Positions 31,179 to 39,837 are shown, counted from the stretch's first letter. The stretch: DNA of 64,000 nt from an uncultured Chthonomonadaceae bacterium (GCA_946479035.1 CAMLDW010000001.1:62001-126000); one strand, 5' to 3'. Numbers and translations are program-made. The notes: a model not told the origin generated them from the sequence alone.

Positions 31179-32643
31179 GGCACTGCCGATACTCTTTTCC
31201 GCGACGATGCTCTCGCTCGCGTTCCCTCCGGCGAACGTCGCGCTGCTCGTGCTCGTCGCCCTCGCGCCGTGGCTCGCATCGCTGCGCGACACAGACGCAG
31301 TCGGCGCGAAGCGCTCCGGCTATCTCTTCGGGTTCCTCTATTTCCTCTTTCAAATGTACTGGCTCGAGCCGTTCGTCTCAAAGTGGACCGGCAGCCACCT
31401 GCTCGCAATCGTGCCGTGGCTCTGTGCGGCAGGCGTCGCGGGCTTCTATTACATGTGGGCCGGATGGCTCGTCTACCGCTGCTGGCAGGTGCGCGCGGTC
31501 TGGGCGGTCCCGCTCGTGTGGGCCGGCGTCGAGGCGTTCCGATCCTACGTCATCGGCGTCTCGTTTCCGTGGGGCATCGCCGCCGAACCGCTCGGGCGCT
31601 TTCCGATGATTGTGCAGCACGCCGCCTGGGGGACGATCTACCTCGTCTCTGCAACGGTCGTGCTGGTCAACCTCCTCATCGCCAACTTCGTTTGGCCCGC
31701 AAAAGAAGAGCGACTGAAGATCGGAGTAAGGCAGTCCGTCTCCTTTCTCTCGCTGCTCGCGGTCGTCGTCGCCCTCTCCATCGTCCGCTTCGAATCCCCG
31801 CAGCACGGTCGAAAGCACGTCTACGCCGTCGCGCAGACGGGAGTGGACGAAGCGTTTGGCGATCCGATCGTGCGCGACGAAAAGGTCCATCGCGCAGTGG
31901 ACGTCGTCACGCTCTTCGCCACCTCGCAGCGCGCCGAAGTCATGGTGCTGCCAGAAGGGCTGACCCACGCCTCCGCCTCGGTCCCGCCCGAAGGGCCGGT
32001 CCACCCCGTGCAGGGCCTCTCCGTCATCTTCGGCGGCAGCCGAATCGACGGCAAGAGCACCTTCCAGACTGCCTACGCCTACGACGGGTCCTGGAAGTAC
32101 GCGGACAAGTCGCGGCTCGTCATCTTCGGCGAGTATGTTCCGTTCCGCGACTACCTCCCGTTCCTCAAAGGCTTCGACCTCCCCAGCGGAGACCTCGTCC
32201 CGGCCAAGCAGCTCACTACGCTCGAGGTCGCAGGCGTCAAGACGGGCGCCCTCCTCTGCTTCGAGGGCCTCTTCCCGGACCTCTCCGAGCGCCACTGCCG
32301 AAACGGCGCGCAGGTGCTCGTGCAGATGTCCATCGACGACTGGTACGCCCACACACCCGCGCACCAGCAGCTCACCGACTCCAGCGTCTGGCGCAGCATC
32401 GAGTCGGGACTCCCGCTCCTGCGCAGCGCCAGCCTCGGCACCACCCTCTACACCGACAGCCGCGGGCGCGTCCTCTCGCGCGCCGAGTTCGGCAGGGCCG
32501 CCTCGCTGCGCGCGGAGGTCGAGGTCCCTTCGGGCTCGGACGCGTTCCCGTACCGCTTCGCGTTCGTGTGGCTCTGCTGGCTTGCTATCGCCTGGGCCGT
32601 CGCCGACCGATATTTCGGCCCCTTCGGCAAAAAGGCCCGTTGA
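31153..32643 (+). CDS. lnt: Apolipoprotein N-acyltransferase
   Basis: A 496-residue inner-membrane enzyme that adds the third acyl chain to lipoproteins. About seven membrane segments occupy residues 8-230 (SLAFPPANVALLVLVALAPWL, MYWLEPFV), then a nitrilase domain with glutamate in VMVLPEGL, lysine in YADKSRLVIFGEYVPFRDYLP and the acyl-carrying cysteine in GALLCFEGLFPDL, and a last membrane helix near the C-terminus. The start is GTG 31153, preceded by GGAGG at 6 nt and inside the end of the phosphatase gene. Its presence implies a diderm envelope with triacylated lipoproteins. Confidence 0.93.
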   Translation: MKALEQARRALPILFSATMLSLAFPPANVALLVLVALAPWLASLRDTDAVGAKRSGYLFGFLYFLFQMYWLEPFVSKWTGSHLLAIVPWLCAAGVAGFYYMWAGWLVYRCWQVRAVWAVPLVWAGVEAFRSYVIGVSFPWGIAAEPLGRFPMIVQHAAWGTIYLVSATVVLVNLLIANFVWPAKEERLKIGVRQSVSFLSLLAVVVALSIVRFESPQHGRKHVYAVAQTGVDEAFGDPIVRDEKVHRAVDVVTLFATSQRAEVMVLPEGLTHASASVPPEGPVHPVQGLSVIFGGSRIDGKSTFQTAYAYDGSWKYADKSRLVIFGEYVPFRDYLPFLKGFDLPSGDLVPAKQLTTLEVAGVKTGALLCFEGLFPDLSERHCRNGAQVLVQMSIDDWYAHTPAHQQLTDSSVWRSIESGLPLLRSASLGTTLYTDSRGRVLSRAEFGRAASLRAEVEVPSGSDAFPYRFAFVWLCWLAIAWAVADRYFGPFGKKAR

Positions 32644-32682
32644 GCATGCATTGGCGCGCAGCCGACAATTCCAATCAGAGCC

Positions 32683-33072
32683 ATGCCGGATCGCGCCAAA
32701 GACCTGCTAGCCGACATCGTCGTCGCTGACGTCCCAAGCGACGTGCGCGCGACGATGAGCGAAGAGCAGCTCAAGGGCGTCCGCGCGGCGACGAGCAAGA
32801 GGCACGCCTTCGATGTGCGCTTCTCGGTCCCGCTCTTCTTCACAAAGCTCTATTTCGTGCTGCTCGTCGGGCGCGATACGCGCCGTGAGACTGTCGCCGT
32901 GGAAAAAGAACGGCGTGCGAGGGCAGGTTTCCACGTCTCCTCCTTCGCGACCGGCGTCATGGTCGCGGTGGCAGTGGTCGCGCTATTTGCCGTCGTCTAC
33001 GCCGTCAAGTCGGGGGCAGGCATCAACATCTTCCCCGGCCACCTGCGCGACTATCTGCCGTTCCTTCACTAA
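32683..33072 (+). CDS. Hypothetical single-pass membrane protein
   Basis: 129 residues. A soluble, charged N-terminal part (MPDRAKDLLADIVVADVPSD) is followed by a hydrophobic stretch at about 48-62 (VPLFFTKLYFVLLVG) and one clear membrane helix at about 88-110 (FATGVMVAVAVVALFAVVYAV). I recognise no family. It lies 39 bp after lnt and just before the convergent tRNA-Ser, so it may be the last gene of the lnt transcript. Confidence 0.6.
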   Translation: MPDRAKDLLADIVVADVPSDVRATMSEEQLKGVRAATSKRHAFDVRFSVPLFFTKLYFVLLVGRDTRRETVAVEKERRARAGFHVSSFATGVMVAVAVVALFAVVYAVKSGAGINIFPGHLRDYLPFLH

Positions 33073-33073
33073 G

Positions 33074-33161
33074 TGGCGGACAGGGAGGGATTCGAACCCC
33101 CGGAGGCTTGCGCCTCACCGGTTTTCAAGACCGACGCATTAAACCGCTCTGCCACCTGTCC
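33074..33161 (-). tRNA. tRNA-Ser (anticodon UGA)
   Basis: Minus strand, 88 nt with encoded CCA. Acceptor GGACAGG/CCTGTCC, D-arm GTGGCAGAGCGGTTTAATGC, anticodon stem CGGT/ACCG around CTTGAAA (anticodon TGA), a long type II variable arm GTGAGGCGCAAGCCTC, and T-arm with GTTCGAATC. Discriminator G. TAGACT lies 9 nt upstream as a -10 candidate. Confidence 0.97.
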
Positions 33162-33178
33162 GTCGCGCGGAGTCTACA

Positions 33179-34384
33179 TCAGCGGTCGACGACCAGCAGG
33201 TGCGTACGGCACACCTCTTGGTCCAAGCCGGGACCGCTCCACACCTGACGCGGCGTCCGCCCTTCGTTGATCGGCGAGTGGAGCTGGTTCTCGTAGGCCG
33301 TATCGCTGATTACGCTCGTGCCCGATGCCAGGCGCACGGGCTTTGGCAACAGATAGTTGCCGACCCAGTAAGGCGACCACTTGTCCGTGCGGAACAGGAC
33401 CTTCTTGGCGCCGTCCTTCGTCTCGGCGTGCACGTTGACCGAATACGCGAAGAACCGCGCCTCCGGCAAGACCGATATCACATCGACCGCGCGGTCCAGC
33501 ACGAGCCCGTTCGTCAGAGTCCTCTCGTCGTACGCCTTCAGCGAGAACTCCTTCACCTCCATGTCGATCCATCGCGCCTCTTTGTCCCCTCTTCCGCTCG
33601 AGAGGTACAGCCCGAGGTCGATCTGCGGCACCTCGACCTTGCCGCTGGGATAGAGCAGCACCTGCGCGACCAGCTTCTCGCCGGGCTGCACCGTCATCGA
33701 GACACCTTTGGGCAGCCTCCACGCGCGATAACCCGGCGCCCAAGAGCCGATTAGGCGCGAAGCCGACTCGTCGAGCGTCCCGAACGTCGTCCACTGAGTT
33801 CTCTCTTCGCCCTTCGCGAGCACCGCCAGCAGCACGTGGCGCAATGTCTGTGGCGCGTGCGGCAGCACGTCGAAAGCGCACAGGTGCAGCGGCTTCGTGT
33901 TCTTCGGGTCGATCACGACAGCGCGCCACACCGGGTTTCCCTCGTGCGGGACCACCGGCACCGCGAGCGGCTGGAGCACGAGGTCCGGTCTGCCCAGCCT
34001 CCAACCGTGCTTGATCGTCGGAGCGGAAGAAGTCTCGCCCTCCGGCGCACCGGCCTGTAGCCACCGCTGGAAAACGAGCCGCTGCGCGTCGTCCAGAGGA
34101 GGCTCTGTGCAGAACTCGCCAAAGTCGCTCGTCGCCGAGCAAGGAGGCATCGCCATGCTAAGGATCTCTTGCCGCACGAGCTCCGTGCGCCGCGCCACGT
34201 CCCGATAGGAAAGCAGCGGGAACGGCCCGTGCCCACCCTCCGAGTGGCAAGGCGAGCAGCGTCCGTGGATCATCGGAGCTATGTCTTTCGCCCAGGTCGG
34301 TCCGCCGTAATCTGCCTGGCGCGAAGGCGCAAAGACAGGGCCGAGCACGCACGCCAGCGCGAAAAAAAGCCCGAAAGACCGCAT
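33179..34384 (-). CDS. c-type cytochrome / Cu-monooxygenase-like exported protein
   Basis: About 401 residues from ATG 34384, with signal peptide MRSFGLFFALACVLGPVFA. The mature N-terminus WAKDIAPMIHGRCSPCHSEG carries one CxxCH heme site, followed by FPLLSYRDVARRTELVRQEI and MPP (likely axial methionine region). This matches the cytochrome part of a large family in Planctomycetes and Acidobacteria where redoxin, cytochrome and an ascorbate-dependent Cu-monooxygenase-like beta-sandwich are fused. The remaining 280 residues are beta-rich and fit that last module (HLCAFDVLPHAPQTLRHVLL), though I cannot confirm copper ligands. The redoxin part is encoded by the divergent neighbour. Confidence 0.7.
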   Translation of the reverse strand: MRSFGLFFALACVLGPVFAPSRQADYGGPTWAKDIAPMIHGRCSPCHSEGGHGPFPLLSYRDVARRTELVRQEILSMAMPPCSATSDFGEFCTEPPLDDAQRLVFQRWLQAGAPEGETSSAPTIKHGWRLGRPDLVLQPLAVPVVPHEGNPVWRAVVIDPKNTKPLHLCAFDVLPHAPQTLRHVLLAVLAKGEERTQWTTFGTLDESASRLIGSWAPGYRAWRLPKGVSMTVQPGEKLVAQVLLYPSGKVEVPQIDLGLYLSSGRGDKEARWIDMEVKEFSLKAYDERTLTNGLVLDRAVDVISVLPEARFFAYSVNVHAETKDGAKKVLFRTDKWSPYWVGNYLLPKPVRLASGTSVISDTAYENQLHSPINEGRTPRQVWSGPGLDQEVCRTHLLVVDR

Positions 34385-34425
34385 CCGGACGCAAGGGTAC
34401 CCGCCGCTCCTGTAAACTCTAAGAT

Positions 34426-34989
34426 ATGATCGCGTCCGTCGCCTTGGCATCGCTCCTCCTGGCACAACAGCAGGCCGCGACAGACGCAACCACGCTCAAG
34501 CCGATGACCGTCAAGACTGTGGACGGCAAGTCGGCCAAGATCCCTGACCCGGGCGCAAAGGCCACCGTGCTGCTCTTCATGCTCGCGGACTGCCCGATCT
34601 CCAACCGCTACGCGCCCGAAGTCCAGCGCATCGAGCAGGAGTACAAGGACAAGGGCATCGCCTTCTACCGCGTGTACGTCTACTCCGGCTCGACCAGGCA
34701 GGAGATAGACCAGCACACGAAGGACTTCGGATACAAGTTTCCTGCGGTCCTCGACAAGGCGCACAACATTGTAAAGGCCGTGGGCGCGCGCGTCTCACCC
34801 GAAGCCGCGATCATCGCGAAGGACGGCACGATCGAGTACCGCGGGCGCATCGACGACGGCTATGCCGACCACGGCCGCTTTCGCGAAGGCGACTACCGCA
34901 GGGACCTGCGAATCGCCCTTGATGAGTTCCTCGCCGGACTGGCTGTGACGCTCCCCAGGACGACCGCCCTGGGGTGCTACATCGAGTAG
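34426..34989 (+). CDS. Redoxin (thioredoxin-fold) domain protein, exported
   Basis: 187 residues with a short signal-like N-terminus (MIASVALASLLLAQQQAATD). The core VLLFMLADCPISNRYAPEVQRI has a single cysteine in ADCPISN instead of CxxC, and continues with FYRVYVYSGSTRQEIDQH, FPAVLDKAHNIVKAVGARVSPEAAIIAKDG and YRGRIDD, all usual for AhpC/TSA-redoxin proteins. A GCYIE motif closes the protein; in larger relatives the equivalent GC-x-I joins this module to a c-type cytochrome. TAAACT lies 7 nt before the ATG. Divergent from the cytochrome gene, 41 bp apart. Confidence 0.8.
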   Translation: MIASVALASLLLAQQQAATDATTLKPMTVKTVDGKSAKIPDPGAKATVLLFMLADCPISNRYAPEVQRIEQEYKDKGIAFYRVYVYSGSTRQEIDQHTKDFGYKFPAVLDKAHNIVKAVGARVSPEAAIIAKDGTIEYRGRIDDGYADHGRFREGDYRRDLRIALDEFLAGLAVTLPRTTALGCYIE

Positions 34990-34998
34990 CGTACAGCG

Positions 34999-36657
34999 CT
35001 ACGGGTTGATCTTCCAGCCGACCTGGTCGAAGCTGTACGACCAGCCGCCCGAGAGCACCGGCGAAGTGACCCTCGCCGTCACTCGCTCGCGCACCTTGCG
35101 CGTCCCCGGTTGGATGAACCTGTCAGGGTTCGTCAGTTGCACGTCGAGAGTGCCGGGGGACATCGAGCTCGGATCGACGGACACAACGACGTACCCGTTG
35201 GCGACCCAGTCGAACATCTCGACCGTGCGCGTCAGTCCGGGCGTGCTCGCCCACCCGGTCAGCGTCACGCGCATTTTGCTCGCGTGCTGCCACGGGGCGG
35301 TGCCGTCGAACGTCACGGTGACGGGCGCTTCGCTTGGGTTCGTCACAACTCCGTTGCGAACTTCCAGCGCGATCCCGTCGATCGTCGCCAGCGAGCCGTT
35401 GTTACCACCGAGCACGACGCCCCTGAACACGTTGAACGAGTCGGTCACCATCGGCCGCACCGTCGCTTGGCTCGGGTCGAGCACGAACAGTCCGCGGTTG
35501 ATGTCGTTCACGATCAGAGTCCCGCTTGGCAGGTTAGGATAGTTGCTCCACGTCCCGTTAAAGCTCGTCGAGTCGTCGTTCGGGTAAGTGTCGAACCAGC
35601 CGACCTGGACCGGGTTCGTCGCGTTGTCGTTCGCGTCGAAGATGCGCACGCCGCTCGTGTAGTCCGACTCGAAGATGAACCCCCCAAAGACGTATAGGTT
35701 GTGGTCGATCGTCGGTAGGCCCGTCGTAAACGTGTTGACAAGGACCGGGTTCGCGATGTCGGAAATGTCCCAAACGAGCGTCCGCGTCAGGATCCCGAAG
35801 TTGTTCTCGTCGAGCTCGTCGTCCGAGTACAAGTAGTGCTTGTCTGCGCTGACCCAGCTCTGGTGGTTGTATCCGACGTTCGCGTAGCTCTTGCGCGCCA
35901 CCAGGAACGGACTGTTCTTGTTGGTCACGTCCCAAAACTCTACGCCGCGGCTCTCGCCAGATCCGAACAGGATCTGCCTTCCTGCGTTCGGGCCAGAAGT
36001 AAACGTCACCGCGCAGATGTCGTGCTGGTACACGTCGGTCATGGACGCGGCACCGACCTGCACTGGGTTGAGTGGGGTCGACAGGTTGAAGCAGGCTGTC
36101 CATCCCGATCCTTCGTGCGAGCCGCACGTGTACAAGAATCCGCTGGTCGGGTCGACCGCGATGTTGTGGTTCCGGCCGGGCGAGGAGATCGTCCGAACAA
36201 GGGTCACAACGTGGTTGTCGATGTTCGACAGGTCAATGACCTGGATGCCAGTGCCAGAGGCCTCCGTCACAACGTATGCTACGTTCTGATAAACCTTGAT
36301 GTCCGCCCAAGTGCTCGAAGTGTGCGGCACATTGGCAAAATAGTCCGGCGAAGCAGGATTGGTCACCTCGACGAAGGCAGCCTTGTTGTTGAGCCCAACG
36401 ATCGCGTACTCTCGGCCCGACGGCGACACGTATCCCCAAATGTCGTTCCCGGAATTGGCAGAGAAGCTGCTCAACGTGAGGTTCGCATACAGTGTCACGT
36501 TCACAGAGTTGAAAAACTCGTTTGAACGATGGCCAAACCTGTCGCCCGCGAACGCGAGGCCGGCCTTGCCGTCTGTGATCGTGTGGTAGTTGCTGAAGTT
36601 CTGCGTGGCCGTCGGCATAAGGCCAAGGTAAAGGATCGCTGCCAGTGCGCCGTTCAT
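34999..36657 (-). CDS. Choice-of-anchor B family protein (LVIVD beta-propeller)
   Basis: 552 residues, exported. The central region is a beta-propeller of LVIVD-like repeats: DIWGYVSPSGREYAIVGLNN, FVEVTNPASPDYFANVP, IKVYQNVAYVVTEASGTGIQ, VWDISDIANPVLVNTF and GVRIFDANDNATNPVQVGWF, with the HDICAVTF and HNLYVFGGFIFESDY segments diagnostic for the choice-of-anchor B family. The C-terminal 130 residues form an immunoglobulin-like beta region; no PEP-CTERM or LPxTG tail is present. The first residues MNGALAAILYLGLMPTATQ are a weak signal. GGAG lies 10 nt ahead of the ATG. Function unknown, probably cell-surface binding. Confidence 0.85.
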   Translation of the reverse strand: MNGALAAILYLGLMPTATQNFSNYHTITDGKAGLAFAGDRFGHRSNEFFNSVNVTLYANLTLSSFSANSGNDIWGYVSPSGREYAIVGLNNKAAFVEVTNPASPDYFANVPHTSSTWADIKVYQNVAYVVTEASGTGIQVIDLSNIDNHVVTLVRTISSPGRNHNIAVDPTSGFLYTCGSHEGSGWTACFNLSTPLNPVQVGAASMTDVYQHDICAVTFTSGPNAGRQILFGSGESRGVEFWDVTNKNSPFLVARKSYANVGYNHQSWVSADKHYLYSDDELDENNFGILTRTLVWDISDIANPVLVNTFTTGLPTIDHNLYVFGGFIFESDYTSGVRIFDANDNATNPVQVGWFDTYPNDDSTSFNGTWSNYPNLPSGTLIVNDINRGLFVLDPSQATVRPMVTDSFNVFRGVVLGGNNGSLATIDGIALEVRNGVVTNPSEAPVTVTFDGTAPWQHASKMRVTLTGWASTPGLTRTVEMFDWVANGYVVVSVDPSSMSPGTLDVQLTNPDRFIQPGTRKVRERVTARVTSPVLSGGWSYSFDQVGWKINP

Positions 36658-36734
36658 TTCAATCGCTCCGTCCGAATGGGGGACGGCTCCATTTTAGCCC
36701 CTGCCCGGCTCTTCGTGTGCAATAGAATCTCGCC

Positions 36735-37511
36735 ATGAATCTGGGGATTTCCGGAAAGGCCGCCATGGTCGCCGCTGCGAGCAAGGGGATCGGCTTCGCC
36801 ACTGCCAAGGAGCTCCTCGCCGAAGGGTGCAGGGTCTCGGTCTGCTCTCGAAGCGAAGAGAACCTGGAAAAAGCGCTTTCGGGCCTCCCCGGCGCGGTCG
36901 GCACGGTCTGCGACGTCGGCGTGGCATCCCAGCTAGAAAACTGGCATGCAGAGACCGTCGCAAGGCTTGGGCCGGTCGAGGTCCTCGTCACCAACACGGG
37001 CGGCCCGCCGGCGGGCAAGTGGACCGAAATGACCGACCAGCAGTGGCTGGCCGGATTCGAGACCACCCTCCTCAACGTCGTGAGGCTCGTGCGCCTGGCC
37101 GCACCTGAGATGCAGAAGAGGGGGTGGGGCCGCATCGTCCATGTCTCCAGCCTCGTCGCCGCAGAGCCGCACCCGCTCCTGCCGATCTCCTCCACCCTGC
37201 GCGCGGGGCTCTCCGCGCTGGTTCGCCTTCAGGCGCTGGAGCTCGCACCGCACGGAGTGACCGTCAACTCCGTCCTGCCCGGGCACACCATGACCGACCG
37301 GCAGACCCACCTCGCGCAGGTCCGTGCGGACAGGGAAGGCACGACCGTCGAGCAGGCCCTGATCGAGCAGGCAAAGGCGATCCCCGCAGGGCGCATCGCT
37401 GGGGCCGAGGAGATCGCCGCAGCGATTGTGTTCTTGTGCTCTGAGCGAGCCAGTTATGTCACGGGCGTCAACTTGCTCGTCGACGGCGGTGTCGTCCGCG
37501 CGCCGGGCTAG
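36735..37511 (+). CDS. SDR family oxidoreductase lacking the usual Tyr/Lys pair
   Basis: A 258-residue Rossmann-fold protein. The cofactor motif is AASKGIGFATAKEL, with CDVGVASQLENW, NTGGPPAGKW and VHVSSLVAAEP (catalytic serine). Where YxxxK is expected it reads PISSTLRAGLSALVR, so tyrosine and lysine are both missing; then LELAPHGVTVNSVLPGHTMTDR. This is the FabG-like subgroup known to lack the canonical active site. It may bind NAD(P)H but catalyse differently or not at all. TAGAAT lies exactly 6 nt before the ATG. Its stop shares a CTAG with the convergent kinase gene. Confidence 0.88.
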   Translation: MNLGISGKAAMVAAASKGIGFATAKELLAEGCRVSVCSRSEENLEKALSGLPGAVGTVCDVGVASQLENWHAETVARLGPVEVLVTNTGGPPAGKWTEMTDQQWLAGFETTLLNVVRLVRLAAPEMQKRGWGRIVHVSSLVAAEPHPLLPISSTLRAGLSALVRLQALELAPHGVTVNSVLPGHTMTDRQTHLAQVRADREGTTVEQALIEQAKAIPAGRIAGAEEIAAAIVFLCSERASYVTGVNLLVDGGVVRAPG

Positions 37512-39250
37512 CCGCCGAGAGCCTCGATCGCCTTGTCGATCTGGTCGGCCTGGCCCTGGTCGCTCTCCGCGAAACCTTTGGCGTGGCGGTACGCCTCGCG
37601 CGCGCGGTCGCGGTACCCGGCGCGGATCAGCGATTCGGCCGCCTGAACGTACTTGTTGCTCGCGCGGATCCCGAGACCGTCCTTGTCGCTCTGGACGACC
37701 GCCTTGTCGATCGCCTGCACATAGAGGGTGTCCGCGTCTGACCAGAGCTTCTGCCGCAGTTCAGATGACTCGCTCACGGAGGCCTCGTCCACGTTCCGGT
37801 CCGCCTGCTTCAGCAGGTCGTTGATCTGCCCGACGAGCACGACCGGTCCGGGATTGACGGGGCCCGGCCCTCCTTGCGTGTTCGGGGCCGAACCGGTCGA
37901 GGGGCGGCTTTGGACGGGCGCGCCCTTGTCTGGGGGTGCGCCCTGCGGAGTCTGCCCGTCCACGCCGATGAAGTTCTTTGCCAGGGGCTGGTCCTTCGGC
38001 TGGCTCCGCGCTGCTCCCGGCACGGTGTTCGTCAGCGCGTTGATCACGAGGATCACAAACCCGATCGTCGCGCCGATGAGCAGCACGGCGATGAAGAACT
38101 TGGCGATCCCTTGCTTGGTCTCCGGCTTGATGAGCGGCTGGCGCGGCGGCGGCGGGTAGTAGACCGGCACCTGTCCCGTCGCGGGCGGCTGGTACGGCGC
38201 GTACTGCCCTTGCGGCTGGTAGGGGACGTACTGTTGGTTCGGCGGCGGCACGAAGCCGCCCGGCATCCCTGGCATCGGAGTGCCGTAGGGAGTGCGGTTG
38301 ACGGGCTGCGCGGCGAACGGCTGCGGAGAGAGGAACGGGTTGTAGACCGGGGGCGGCCCTGCCATCAGTTGCGCAGGTTGAACGAAGCCTTGCGTGTTCA
38401 CCGGGTCCATGACGACGCTGCCGGAGAGGTACGAGCGCTTGACCTGCTTGAGCGCCTCGACGAACTCGCCTGCGGACTTGTAGCGCATGTTCGGCGTCTT
38501 TTCCAGCGCTCGCTCGATCACTTGCCAGAGGTTGTAGCTCGCCTGCTGCGGTCGGTCGGGCTTCTTGTTCATGACCGCGTAGGTGATGCTGACCACGCTG
38601 TCGCCCTGGAACGGCTTTTGTCCGCTCACCATCTCGTAGAGCAGCACGCCGACTCCGAAGAGGTCGCTGCGCGCGTCAATCTCCTGGCCGTTGATCTGCT
38701 CCGGGGACATGTAGCTCGGGGTTCCGAAGACCTGCCCGTCCATGGTGATGTTCGGCTCGAAGGTGAGCCTTGCGATGCCGAAGTCGGTGAGCTTGATCTG
38801 GCCGTCGTCGAGCAGTTGGACGTTGTCGGGCTTGATGTCGCGGTGGATGACGCCGTGCTCGTGCGCGAAGGCGAGCCCTTCGAGGACCTCGATCGCGATC
38901 TCGACCGCGCGCAGCGGCTCGATGAAGCCGGTCTTGTCGATCTCCTTTCGCAGGTTTCGACCGGTGAGGAACTCCATCGCGATGTAGTTCTTGTCGCCGT
39001 CGGTGCCGACCTCGTAGATCGTGACGATGTTGGGGTGGACGAGGCTGCCGGCTGCGCGGGCCTCTCTTTCGAAGCGCTTGAGGCGGTCCTGTCGCTGCTG
39101 GCCGGAGACGCCCTTGGGCATGGCCAGTTCCTTGACGGCGACGCGGCGCGTCATCTTGGGATCGTAGGCCTCGTAGACGATGTCGTTGGACCTGGCGATC
39201 TCGCGGATGATCTGGTACTTGCCGATCGTGCCGGGGATGCTCTCGCTCAC
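37508..39250 (-). CDS. Serine/threonine protein kinase, membrane-anchored
   Basis: 580 residues. The Hanks-type kinase domain covers about 8-275: glycine-loop GKYQIIREIARSNDIVYEAY (diverged, few glycines), lysine in RVAVKEL, catalytic HRDIKPDN, metal LTDFGIA, GTPSYMSPEQ and DLFGVGVLLYEM. A Pro/Tyr/Gln-rich linker (300-370) precedes one membrane helix at about 375-400 (FFIAVLLIGATIGFVILVINA). The outer part ends in TPR-like helices (RAGYRDRAREAYRHAKGFAE). The start is GTG 39250, overlapping a small upstream frame as GTGA. The degenerate P-loop could lower activity. The end overlaps the SDR gene by 4 bp. Confidence 0.9.
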   Translation of the reverse strand: MSESIPGTIGKYQIIREIARSNDIVYEAYDPKMTRRVAVKELAMPKGVSGQQRQDRLKRFEREARAAGSLVHPNIVTIYEVGTDGDKNYIAMEFLTGRNLRKEIDKTGFIEPLRAVEIAIEVLEGLAFAHEHGVIHRDIKPDNVQLLDDGQIKLTDFGIARLTFEPNITMDGQVFGTPSYMSPEQINGQEIDARSDLFGVGVLLYEMVSGQKPFQGDSVVSITYAVMNKKPDRPQQASYNLWQVIERALEKTPNMRYKSAGEFVEALKQVKRSYLSGSVVMDPVNTQGFVQPAQLMAGPPPVYNPFLSPQPFAAQPVNRTPYGTPMPGMPGGFVPPPNQQYVPYQPQGQYAPYQPPATGQVPVYYPPPPRQPLIKPETKQGIAKFFIAVLLIGATIGFVILVINALTNTVPGAARSQPKDQPLAKNFIGVDGQTPQGAPPDKGAPVQSRPSTGSAPNTQGGPGPVNPGPVVLVGQINDLLKQADRNVDEASVSESSELRQKLWSDADTLYVQAIDKAVVQSDKDGLGIRASNKYVQAAESLIRAGYRDRAREAYRHAKGFAESDQGQADQIDKAIEALGG

Positions 39251-39576
39251 TTAGTTCCTATACGTATTGTAGGCTCTTCGTGGGACGCTCGTTTCACTGG
39301 CTCGCGCTCCGCCGGCGCTCCCAGATCTGCCTCTTGGCGAGAGGGGGTAGGTTTTTTCGACTTTTTTTTCGGTTGTGCCGAGCTTGTCGGAGGAGCGACT
39401 CGCCTAGGGCTCCCGTTTTTCTCCCGTTTATTCCCGTTATTTTTTGCACTTTTGCTCCCGTTTCTCCGGTACATCCTGGTGCCCGGTTTTAGGAGGTATT
39501 TCGGGGTCAGCGGGGGTGTGCCTCTGGCTCCATCTTCAGTTTTCAAGATGCTGGCCCTTGCGGAACCCTCTGTCAA
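39247..39576 (-). CDS. Possible small basic protein upstream of the kinase
   Basis: A 109-codon frame starting with TTG 39576 and rich in Lys, Arg, Pro and Asn (YRRNGSKSAKNNGNKREKNG, PKKKSKKPTPSRQ). Its stop overlaps the kinase GTG as GTGA, which would explain coupling. Against it: the composition is low complexity, the start is a TTG within TTGACA that could itself be a -35 box, and no family is recognised. The underlying DNA contains several poly-T runs. Kept as a low-confidence candidate. Confidence 0.3.
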   Translation of the reverse strand: MTEGSARASILKTEDGARGTPPLTPKYLLKPGTRMYRRNGSKSAKNNGNKREKNGSPRRVAPPTSSAQPKKKSKKPTPSRQEADLGAPAEREPVKRASHEEPTIRIGTK

Positions 39577-39680
39577 CTAGATTGACGCCTTTGGGCCTGG
39601 AATGCTTCAGGAATAGGGCTTAAGTCTTGTCGTCAGGTCAATTAGTGACTGGCGGGTCGGGGATCTCTTTGTGCGGTTCT

Positions 39681-39748
39681 CGGTCTGCCGCGAGGGGGCG
39701 TTGTTTCCAAGCCAAGCCAGGTGGCGCGACCAGACCGGGGCGCCCGGC
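39681..39748. repeat. 68-bp dispersed repeat, copy 1
   Basis: Begins CGGTCTGCCGCGAGGGGGCG and ends CCAGACCGGGGCGCCCGGC. It matches 43886-43953 over 68 positions with 2 differences, in the same orientation. The ends pair (CGGTCTG/CAGACCG and CCGCG/CGCG), giving a stem around a loop with TTGTTTCCAAGCCAAGCC. Confidence 0.85.
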
Positions 39749-39811
39749 GCGTTTCCCCACCCCCAACCCCCTGGCGCGGGTCGACTCCTCCGGAGATCGA
39801 CGCGGCCAGTC

Positions 39812-39837
39812 CTTGAAGCACGCTGCATCTTCAAGGA
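39812..39837. repeat. CTTGAAG-type hairpin repeat, copy 1
   Basis: CCTTGAAG, a 10-nt loop CACGCTGCAT, and CTTCAAGG, followed by AGAGGGGGC. Two better-preserved copies lie at 46224-46265 and 46289-46330. Confidence 0.75.

Noticed and set aside
36667..36685. CCGTCC ... GGACGG hairpin between the LVIVD and SDR genes as a terminator
   Set aside because: The stem is only 6 bp with a 7-nt loop and no T tract, and it lies between divergent genes where no terminator is needed.
39607..39834. 75-codon minus-strand frame through the 68-bp repeat, and the similar frame at 43849-44133
   Set aside because: Both translate the same dispersed repeat; the shared peptide reflects DNA repetition, not a protein family.
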